Positions 1-4,809 of a DNA stretch of 5,849 bases are shown here, piece by piece (the first letter of the stretch is position 1; every line of letters begins with the position of its first letter). This DNA comes from Kangiellaceae bacterium (lineage in GTDB: Bacteria; Pseudomonadota; Gammaproteobacteria; Enterobacterales; Kangiellaceae), in contig JASBTO010000120.1 in assembly GCA_030148365.1 (NCBI GenBank), positions 1 through 5,849 of the forward strand, read 5' to 3'. The notes below the pieces were generated by a model. It searched no databases. It saw only the letters and a list, made by a program, of their open reading frames with translations, and was not told the DNA's origin. The translations under genes and the position numbers were made by a program.

Positions 1-10
1 AGCAGCGTGC

Positions 11-29
11 GAGCCCGGAGGGCTGGCTC
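11..29. repeat. Short nested inverted repeat in the left intergenic strip
   Basis: Two competing small hairpins are visible: AGCCC/GGGCT (12-16 with 20-24, loop of 3 bases) and GAGCC/GGCTC (11-15 with 25-29). No run of T follows on either strand, so this is not a canonical intrinsic terminator. It lies beyond the 3' end of uppP and could contribute to 3'-end structure of that transcript, or be part of a larger repeat with the neighbouring palindrome. Function is unknown. Confidence 0.3.
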
Positions 30-40
30 CCGACCTGCGC

Positions 41-80
41 CGGGATAAACCCGCCCCTCGCGCGGTAAAGTGCCGGGTTT
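41..80. repeat. REP-like palindrome / inverted repeats downstream of uppP
   Basis: Two alternative stems share one arm. One is CGGG-ATAAA-CCCG (41-53). The other is AAACCCG (47-53) pairing with CGGGTTT (74-80) across a 20-base loop. On the minus strand the core reads GCGGGTTTATCCCGG, which resembles the core of REP palindromes known from pseudomonads. Lying just past the uppP stop, the longer stem could also act as a weak transcription end or mRNA-stabilising structure, but only three T residues follow the GGG and they lie in the stem. The assignment rests on resemblance and on the stems. I see no other coding feature in positions 1-90. Confidence 0.3.
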
Positions 81-90
81 GCGCCCTCAA

Positions 91-900
91 TCAGCCCCAA
101 AAAACCAGACCGAACAGCGCCAGCCCCAGCACCATCCGGTACCAGACAAAGGGCTGGAAACCGATCCTTTCGAGCAGTTTCATGAACCAGTGAATGGTCA
201 AATAGGCGATCACGGCGGCCACGACCACGCCGATGGCCATGGCGCTCCAGTCGACAGCCGCCTCGCCGGTGGCGAGCTTGACGCTTTGCAGGGCGCCGGG
301 CAACAGGATGGCCGGGATCGACAACAGGAAAGAGAAGCGGGCGGAGGCGGTCCGGTTCAGGCCGAGCAGCAAGGCGGCGGTCATGGTGATACCGGATCGT
401 GAGGTGCCCGGGATCAACGCCAGCGCCTGGGCCAGGCCGATAAACAGTACGTCCCGCCAGGTGAGTTGATATTCGTCCCGCTGATCGCTGCCGTACTTGT
501 CGGCGACGCCGAGCAGCAATCCGAAGCCGATGGTTGTCGTTGCGATCACCCAGGTTTCCCGTAAATAAAGTTCCACGATATCGAGCAGGGCGAAAGCGAG
601 ACCCAGCAATCCGACCGGGACCGTTGCCCAGAGCACCATCCACGCCAGACGGGAGTCCCGGGTATGTCTGCCCTTGAACACCGAGGCGAAGAAATCCGTG
701 GCCATGGCGGTGACTTCTTTACGGAAGAATGCCAGGACCGCGATCAGGGTGCCCAGATGGACCGCGACGTCAAAAGCGAGCCCCTGATCTTTCAGGCCGA
801 GCAATTTCGACGCCAGGATCAGGTGTGCGGAGCTGGACACGGGCAGGAATTCGGTAAGGCCCTGGATCAGTGCCAGCCACACGGCTTGCAACCAGTCCAT
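91..900 (-). CDS. uppP: Undecaprenyl-diphosphatase UppP (BacA)
   Basis: Integral membrane phosphatase that converts undecaprenyl pyrophosphate to undecaprenyl phosphate. It recycles the lipid carrier of peptidoglycan and other envelope glycans, and overproduction in this family gives bacitracin resistance. Counting from the chosen start (269 residues, close to E. coli's 273), the first signature QGLTEFLPVSSSAH spans 13-26 and contains the (E/Q)xxxE pair Q13/E17 and H26. The second, PGTSRSG, is at 164-170 with the catalytic Arg at 168. Several hydrophobic helices follow, and the C-terminus is hydrophobic, as is usual. Start choice: an in-frame ATG at 945 would add 15 residues, but homologues typically begin at MDWLQ-like sequence, so the ATG at 900 is preferred. 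Neither start has a good ribosome site: the one at 945 has AAGG 13 bases upstream, the one at 900 nothing clear. It is the last gene seen in the minus-strand operon. The family call is very secure; the start is not. Confidence 0.96.
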   Translation of the reverse strand: MDWLQAVWLALIQGLTEFLPVSSSAHLILASKLLGLKDQGLAFDVAVHLGTLIAVLAFFRKEVTAMATDFFASVFKGRHTRDSRLAWMVLWATVPVGLLGLAFALLDIVELYLRETWVIATTTIGFGLLLGVADKYGSDQRDEYQLTWRDVLFIGLAQALALIPGTSRSGITMTAALLLGLNRTASARFSFLLSIPAILLPGALQSVKLATGEAAVDWSAMAIGVVVAAVIAYLTIHWFMKLLERIGFQPFVWYRMVLGLALFGLVFWG

Positions 901-983
901 GGTGGCGGGGGCCTGGATCAGCAGATTCGGGATTTCAGCTTTCATTCCGGTATTTTCGCCTTGTTATTGTGCGCGTTGCGGCA

Positions 984-1247
984 TCAGTTGGTGAACTGGT
1001 GGATCAGGGCATAGACGATTGCCTGGATAAATATCAGGAACCAGAACCAGGCGCCGAAACCGATAATTTTCGCGGCGCGGCCTTCGAGCATCTCGCTGCG
1101 CCGCACCAGCAACCAGGCCACGACGCAGGCCACAATGACCGCGCCGATTACCGGCCAGTACCACGCCAGCGGTTGCGTGGAGGCCTGAAGGTCCGTGCAC
1201 CACAGGAGTAACAGGGCGGCAGGAATAAAAAGTTCTCGTCGGCTCAC
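984..1247 (-). CDS. Small membrane protein of unknown function (87 aa)
   Basis: I do not recognise this protein. It begins with a GTG whose bases overlap the midA stop (GTGA, 4-base overlap), with weak GAG-type ribosome-site sequence 5-9 bases upstream, so translation is probably coupled to midA. The N-terminus (MSRRE then a hydrophobic run at about 6-17) looks like a signal peptide or anchor, with a possible signal-peptidase site near A22. The Cys at 17 is not in a convincing lipobox. Two further hydrophobic segments follow at about 31-48 and 61-82, the second rich in Trp and Phe (FGAWFWFLIF). They are separated by a short polar, basic segment (RRSEMLEGRAAK, 49-60). Predicted topology is two to three membrane helices. 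It sits between midA and uppP in the same orientation, which supports it being a real gene rather than a chance frame. The competing 964-1275 frame lacks comparable features. Confidence 0.75.
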   Translation of the reverse strand: MSRRELFIPAALLLLWCTDLQASTQPLAWYWPVIGAVIVACVVAWLLVRRSEMLEGRAAKIIGFGAWFWFLIFIQAIVYALIHQFTN

Positions 1248-2401
1248 AAGGTCTCGCTCTTGTTGTTATCAGCAAAGCCCGCCAGCGGCAGATCCAGATC
1301 CCGGGTCAGGGCCATCACCTTGAAGAGTTCGCCCATCTCGCCGGGCATCAACAGAGGCTTGATTTGCACGCTGGCTTCCAGGGGCGAAAGTGTACCAGAG
1401 GCGCTCTCTTCTGTGACCAGATCCAGCAGGCCGCAATTGCACAGAAAGCTCGCCTGATCGGTATAACCCGCCAGGTGCAGTCCGGTGTCGCTGCCGATCC
1501 GCGCCAGCTCGGTGAAATTCACATGGGCGGTAATGTCCTGCAAACCCGGCAGGATCAGCGCGTCGCCATGGCTGTGATGGCGGTAGTGGCACATGAGCGT
1601 ACCGGTATTGCGGGTCGCCGCATAGAATTCCCGCTCGGGAAATCCGTAGTCGATAAACAGGAGCAGTCCCCGGGACAGCAAGCCCGCCAGACTCTGCATC
1701 CAGGGGGCCAGCAGCGAGCAGTATTCCGACTCGAAACCCGGCTGCCATTGCAGATTTTTCGCCAGTGCCTGCAAGGCTTCCGGCAGCTTGTCGGTCGACT
1801 GCCAGTCCGGGACAAAGCCCCCATCGGTGACCCGGACCTGGCCCAAATCAAAGCCGTCGCCGCGCCAGCGAAACCGGTCAACCGGCAGCGCATCAATGAC
1901 CTCGTTGGCCAGGATCACGCCGTCAAAACCGGTTTCCGGCAATGCGTCCAGCCAGACCATGCGATCGGCAAGATGGGGCAGATGCCGGTTCAGCAATTCC
2001 TGCTGGCGACTTTTCAGGTCGGCCGAGACCTCGAGGAGATAATAGTGGCGGGGCAGCGCCTGGTCCTGTTCCAGGGCCCGCAACAGATCCAGTGCCAACT
2101 GGCCCGAGCCCGGTCCAAGCTCCAATACATCGCCCCCGGTTGCCTGCAGAACCGGCGCAAACTGCTTCGCAAGGGTGCGGGCAAAAAAGGGCGTCAGCTC
2201 CGGCGCGGTGACAAAGTCACCGGATGCGCCCAGTTTGACGCTGCCGGCGCTGTAATAACCCAGCCCGGGCCGATAGAGCGCCTGCTCCATGAAAGTGGCA
2301 AAGTCGACAGCCCCGCCTTTCTCGGCAATCACGTCGGCCAGTTCGCAGGCCAGTCGATAGCCGACAGCACTGGCGTCCCGATCCGGCCGGGGCAATTTCA
2401 T
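1244..2401 (-). CDS. MidA/NDUFAF7-family SAM-dependent methyltransferase
   Basis: Predicted class I SAM-dependent methyltransferase of the MidA family (Methyltransf_28, formerly DUF185). The eukaryotic members (NDUFAF7) are mitochondrial and methylate an arginine of a complex I subunit during assembly; the bacterial substrate is not known from sequence. From the ATG at 2401 (385 residues) the hallmarks run in order: FMEQALYRPGLGYYSAG (37-53), GDFVTAPELTPFF (61-73), the SAM-binding loop LELGPGSG (93-100), ANEVIDALPV (165-174), FIDYGFPEREFY (249-260), HVNFTELA (293-300) and MGELFKVM (356-363). All family blocks are present, so the gene appears intact. The start is uncertain. The ATG at 2401 has no ribosome site, while a CTG at 2476 in the same frame has an excellent one and would give 410 residues. 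The conserved domain is complete with either start. The 3' end overlaps the small membrane-protein gene by 4 bases. The E. coli K-12 chromosome, as I recall, lacks this family, consistent with a non-enteric host. Confidence 0.92.
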   Translation of the reverse strand: MKLPRPDRDASAVGYRLACELADVIAEKGGAVDFATFMEQALYRPGLGYYSAGSVKLGASGDFVTAPELTPFFARTLAKQFAPVLQATGGDVLELGPGSGQLALDLLRALEQDQALPRHYYLLEVSADLKSRQQELLNRHLPHLADRMVWLDALPETGFDGVILANEVIDALPVDRFRWRGDGFDLGQVRVTDGGFVPDWQSTDKLPEALQALAKNLQWQPGFESEYCSLLAPWMQSLAGLLSRGLLLFIDYGFPEREFYAATRNTGTLMCHYRHHSHGDALILPGLQDITAHVNFTELARIGSDTGLHLAGYTDQASFLCNCGLLDLVTEESASGTLSPLEASVQIKPLLMPGEMGELFKVMALTRDLDLPLAGFADNNKSETL

Positions 2402-2472
2402 GCGTTCGGCAGTATCGGCGAGCCATTGTGCAAAGGCCGGCCCGGTGCGCAGGAATGCGGGTCTTTCGCGAC

Positions 2473-3207
2473 TCAGAGGAACTCGCCTCCGTCGATGGGA
2501 ATGATGGCGCCGGTGACGAAATCCTGTTGCACCAACCAGGCAATGGCCTGGGCCACGTCGCCCGGTTCGCCGGTACGACCGAGGGGAATGGTCCGGGACA
2601 GGCGGGTCATATGATCATCGGCGGCATCCTGAGGCGGCAATATGGCGCCGAGGGCCAGACCATTAACGCGGATGTCCGGAGCCAGCTCTTTGGCGAGCAT
2701 TTTCGTGAGTTGGGCGAGACCGGATTTCGCCAGCCGGTAGACCAGATGATCACTGTCGGCATTGCCGGTGCGCGCATCAAGAATATTGACGATCTGGCCA
2801 CTGTCGCCGGCAACTTGCCGGGCAAATTCCCGCGACAGGATCAGTGGCGCCCGCAAGTTCAGGTTCATAATCGGTTCCCACTGGTCGGTGGCGCGCGCCT
2901 CGAGGCTGTCGTCGTCGGGAAAAATAGCCGCGCTGTTCACCAGAATATCGAGCTTGCCGCAATGATCGCAGGCCTCGTCCACCAACCTGGCTGCGGCGAC
3001 CGGGTCTCGCAGATCGGCGGGCATCAACCAGGCCTGCCGCCCCATGAGTTGTATTTCTTCGGCAAGGCTTTGTGCCGCAGCTTTGGAGTCGTGGTAATGA
3101 ATGATGATGTCACTGCCGAGGCGCGCCAGTTCCAGCGACATGCCCCGGCCCAGGCGCACGGCGCCGCCGGTTACGAGTGCAGTTTGCCCTTCCAGTGCCA
3201 GCTTCAA
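2473..3207 (-). CDS. Pteridine reductase-type short-chain dehydrogenase (FolM/PTR1-like)
   Basis: Predicted cytoplasmic NADPH-dependent reductase of a pterin, either dihydrobiopterin/dihydromonapterin or dihydrofolate-like. The 244 residues form a single classical SDR fold. The cofactor-binding TGGAVRLGR is at 13-21, where the Arg in TGxxxRxG is typical of pteridine reductases. HYHDS (37-41) resembles the HYHRS of Leishmania PTR1. NSAA is at 91-94. The catalytic Ser of common SDRs is replaced by Asp144 (NILDAR), with Tyr157 and Lys161 completing a PTR1-like Asp-Tyr-Lys site. The C-terminal DGG is at 239-241. The start is TTG, overlapping the folK stop (TTGA), with GGAG 8 bases upstream, so this start is well supported. 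Its position directly after folB-folK strengthens a pterin role. E. coli folM is the nearest functional analogue, but I withhold the symbol because sequence alone cannot tell FolM from other pteridine reductases. Confidence 0.88.
   Translation of the reverse strand: MKLALEGQTALVTGGAVRLGRGMSLELARLGSDIIIHYHDSKAAAQSLAEEIQLMGRQAWLMPADLRDPVAAARLVDEACDHCGKLDILVNSAAIFPDDDSLEARATDQWEPIMNLNLRAPLILSREFARQVAGDSGQIVNILDARTGNADSDHLVYRLAKSGLAQLTKMLAKELAPDIRVNGLALGAILPPQDAADDHMTRLSRTIPLGRTGEPGDVAQAIAWLVQQDFVTGAIIPIDGGEFL
2474..2490 (-). promoter_or_regulatory. Ribosome-binding site and candidate CTG start of midA
   Basis: On the minus strand GGAGG (2490-2486) is followed after 9 bases by CTG (2476-2474). 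That CTG is in frame with midA and overlaps the reductase stop codon as CTGA. The frame between this CTG and the ATG at 2401 has no stop (25 codons). No ATG, GTG or TTG in any frame lies at a suitable distance from this GGAGG. The site lies within the reductase's last codons: its Gly240 is GGA, the only GGA among the 20 glycine codons I read in that gene, which suggests selection for the ribosome-site sequence. CTG starts are rare, so this remains a proposal. Confidence 0.5.
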
Positions 3208-3710
3208 GAAGATCGCTCCGGCGCTTGCCAGTCAAATACGATCGGCTCGAGGGCCTGCGAATTTTGATCGAAGCCGCGCCATAACTCTCGATAGGTCTGT
3301 CCGGCGAGGGGATGGATGTGATCAGGAGCGATGTCGGAAAGGGGCCAGAGTACAAAGGCGTTTTTCAGAATTTCCGGGCGCGGCAGATCGACGGGCGCCT
3401 CGCAGATCAGATCGTCGTAGCTCAGCAGGTCCAGATCCAGGGTGCGTGACGAAAACCCTTTGCTGCGCGGATCCCGCCCGGCGTGAGCTTCAATCGCCTT
3501 GAGTTCCGCGACGACCTCTTCGACATTGCGTCCGGTTTCCACGCCCACCACCAGATTGTAGAAATCGTCACCATCGAATCCGACCGCCTCGCTTTCAAAA
3601 ACCCTGGAGACCGTCAAAGGGCCAAAGCGGCGATGTAGCTCATCAAGCCCGAGGCGCACGTGACGTTCGCGATCGATATTGCTGCCGATGCTGATATAGA
3701 TCTGCGCCAT
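3204..3710 (-). CDS. folK: 6-hydroxymethyl-7,8-dihydropterin pyrophosphokinase (HPPK, FolK)
   Basis: Transfers pyrophosphate from ATP to 6-hydroxymethyl-7,8-dihydropterin, the folate-pathway step following FolB; cytoplasmic. The 168 residues (E. coli: 159) carry the family blocks: SIGSNI (7-12), DDFYNLVV (48-55, pterin pocket), FSSRTLDLDLL (86-96) with the two magnesium-binding aspartates D92 and D94 after R89, and AFVLWPLSDIAP (118-129). One variation is LPRPEI (109-114): Arg111 stands where E. coli HPPK has His115. This resembles the FolK type I recall next to folB in pseudomonads rather than a defect. The ATG start overlaps the folB stop by one base (TGATG), with AAGG 7 bases upstream. The 3' end overlaps the reductase gene by 4 bases. 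The assignment is very secure. Confidence 0.96.
   Translation of the reverse strand: MAQIYISIGSNIDRERHVRLGLDELHRRFGPLTVSRVFESEAVGFDGDDFYNLVVGVETGRNVEEVVAELKAIEAHAGRDPRSKGFSSRTLDLDLLSYDDLICEAPVDLPRPEILKNAFVLWPLSDIAPDHIHPLAGQTYRELWRGFDQNSQALEPIVFDWQAPERSS
3216..3219 (-). promoter_or_regulatory. Ribosome-binding site deciding the TTG start of the pteridine reductase
   Basis: GGAG on the minus strand lies 8 bases before the TTG at 3207-3205. It sits inside the end of folK (codons for Pro-Glu-Arg near the C-terminus), so ribosomes finishing folK would be placed to restart on the reductase gene. Confidence 0.6.
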
Positions 3711-4069
3711 CAGGCTGCCTTGTCACCCCGTTCGATAATGACACCGACATCGCGGCTGCCCCGCACCGCACCCGGCTTGGACACTTTCAGCCGCAACCAG
3801 GGTACGCCGAACTCTTCCCGGACAATGGCCGCGATCCGTTCGGCGAGAGTTTCCACGAGTTGGAAGTCGGACTCGCCGACAAACTGGATCAACCGTTTTG
3901 ATACCGCCTTGTAGTCGAGGGCTTTGGCGATATCGTCCTCGGCGGCCGGCGCGGCTATGTCGGTGGCCATGTCCAGATCGATACTGACGGTCTGGCGAAT
4001 TTGCCGTTCCCAGTCGTAAATTCCGATCACCGTGTCTATTTTAAGATCGCTGATGTAAACAATATCCAT
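3710..4069 (-). CDS. folB: Dihydroneopterin aldolase FolB
   Basis: Converts 7,8-dihydroneopterin to 6-hydroxymethyl-7,8-dihydropterin plus glycolaldehyde, and usually also epimerises to dihydromonapterin; cytoplasmic, normally an oligomer. From the chosen ATG it has 119 residues (E. coli about 122). GIYDWE (16-21) contains the active-site Glu21, LDY places Tyr53, and the catalytic lysine is K98 in VSKPGAV. The C-terminal GVIIERG is typical. Start choice: a GTG at 4102 would add 11 residues, but homologues begin MDIV and the GTG has no ribosome site; the ATG lacks one too. It is the first gene of the minus-strand operon, so its promoter should lie in 4070-4213. The product could feed both FolK and the neighbouring pteridine reductase (via the monapterin branch). 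That last point is inference. Confidence 0.95.
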   Translation of the reverse strand: MDIVYISDLKIDTVIGIYDWERQIRQTVSIDLDMATDIAAPAAEDDIAKALDYKAVSKRLIQFVGESDFQLVETLAERIAAIVREEFGVPWLRLKVSKPGAVRGSRDVGVIIERGDKAA

Positions 4070-4078
4070 GGAAAAGAA

Positions 4079-4084
4079 AGTATA
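4079..4084 (-). promoter_or_regulatory. Candidate -10 element for the folB operon
   Basis: TATACT on the minus strand matches the sigma-70 -10 consensus at five of six positions. It ends 9 bases before the folB ATG, which would put transcription start within a few bases of the start codon and make the mRNA nearly leaderless. This agrees with the missing ribosome site. No good -35 hexamer is found 16-18 bases upstream, so the call is weak. Confidence 0.3.
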
Positions 4085-4119
4085 CGGAAATGAGTGAGCC
4101 ACAGTTTGACGCGCCGGCG

Positions 4120-4129
4120 GCGAATTCGC
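4120..4129. promoter_or_regulatory. Perfect 10-bp palindrome in the folB/plsY divergent region
   Basis: GCGAATTCGC is fully self-complementary. It is preceded by CGCCGGCG (4112-4119) and followed by CCCGCGGG (4140-4147), two further 8-bp palindromes. A divergent intergenic region is a natural place for an operator, but GC-rich palindromes are common and I recognise no specific regulator site. The rest of the 144-base region (4070-4213) shows no convincing plus-strand promoter: TTGACG at 4106 has no matching -10 at the right distance, and TTATGT at 4175 is a poor -10. Confidence 0.2.
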
Positions 4130-4213
4130 AATCTTTGCCCCCGCGGGTTTGCGATCCGGGCGCGCTTGGGTTAGTTATGTGGTTTTCCCTGAACGCCAAC
4201 AGCGACGACTGAC

Positions 4214-4792
4214 TTGATTCTGATCCTGTGCCTGGTACTGGCCTATCTCGCGGGCTCCGTGTCTTCCGCGATCCTGGTGTGCCGGATGCTGTTCCTGCCG
4301 GATCCCCGCACGCACGGCTCAGGCAATCCCGGCGCCACCAATGTGCTGCGCCTCGGCGGTCGCCGCGCCGCGATCATGACGCTGGCGGGAGACATGCTCA
4401 AAGGCCTGATCCCGATCCTGATCGGTGTGGGCCTCGGAGTCTCCGGTATGGCGTTGGGGTTTGTCGGGTTTGCTGCGGTGCTCGGGCATCTGTTTCCGGT
4501 TTTTTTCCGCTTTCACGGCGGCAAGGGCATTGCCACTTTCTTCGGTATGCTGGCAGGGCTGGCGCCCATTCTGTGTTTTCTGGCGCTCGTCACCTGGCTA
4601 CTGACGGCCTTGCTCACCCGTTATGCCTCTCTGGCATCCCTGATGTCGGTATTGCTGGTGGCGCTGTTGACCATTTTCGTCGAGCCGGCCTACCTGCTGC
4701 CCATGGCGCTGACCAGCCTTTTGCTGCTGTACCGGCATCACGGCAACATTCTGGCTTTATGGACGGGTCAGGAACGCCGACTGGGGCCCTGA
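4214..4792 (+). CDS. plsY: Acyl-phosphate:glycerol-3-phosphate acyltransferase PlsY
   Basis: Inner-membrane enzyme that transfers an acyl chain from acyl-phosphate (made by PlsX) to glycerol-3-phosphate, giving lysophosphatidic acid, the first step of phospholipid synthesis. The 192 residues contain the family's motifs: GSGNPGATNVLRLGG (35-49), the glycine-rich block GHLFPVFFRFHGGKG (91-105), and RHHGNILALW near the C-terminus (174-183). Hydrophobic segments at about 2-22, 53-75, 78-95, 112-135 and 140-172 fit a protein of about five membrane helices. The start is TTG: an in-frame stop lies at 4190 and no ATG or GTG occurs before the conserved N-terminal LAYLAGSVSSAI. No clear Shine-Dalgarno is seen, so translation may be weak, or an unusual start is used. 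It is divergent from folB and convergent with tsaD. The function call is very secure. Confidence 0.95.
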   Translation: MILILCLVLAYLAGSVSSAILVCRMLFLPDPRTHGSGNPGATNVLRLGGRRAAIMTLAGDMLKGLIPILIGVGLGVSGMALGFVGFAAVLGHLFPVFFRFHGGKGIATFFGMLAGLAPILCFLALVTWLLTALLTRYASLASLMSVLLVALLTIFVEPAYLLPMALTSLLLLYRHHGNILALWTGQERRLGP

Positions 4793-4809
4793 CGCCGGGC
4801 GTACCCGTC

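Noticed and set aside
1..68. C-terminal end of a plus-strand protein entering from the left (frames ending at 48 and 68)
   Set aside because: At most 21 codons, no recognisable sequence, and overlapped by inverted repeats; cannot be supported.
964..1275. Alternative 103-codon minus-strand frame over the small membrane protein
   Set aside because: Arg/Pro-rich without membrane segments, and it overlaps midA by 32 bases. The 984-1247 frame has the GTGA overlap and coherent hydrophobic segments.
1364..2614. Open frame of 416 codons, plus strand, antisense to midA
   Set aside because: Mirror of the midA reading frame, with no family motif, crossing the gene boundary into the reductase gene.
2428..3267. 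Open frame of 279 codons, plus strand, antisense to the pteridine reductase
   Set aside because: Shadow of the codon pattern of the minus-strand gene; no recognisable domain.
4106..4134. TTGACG as a -35 box for plsY
   Set aside because: Sequences 16-18 bases downstream (such as CAATCT) do not resemble a -10 element.
4791..4809. Possible hairpin between the converging plsY and tsaD stops (GACG/CGTC plus GG/CC)
   Set aside because: Only about six pairs with a bulge and no T-run on either strand; too weak to call a terminator.
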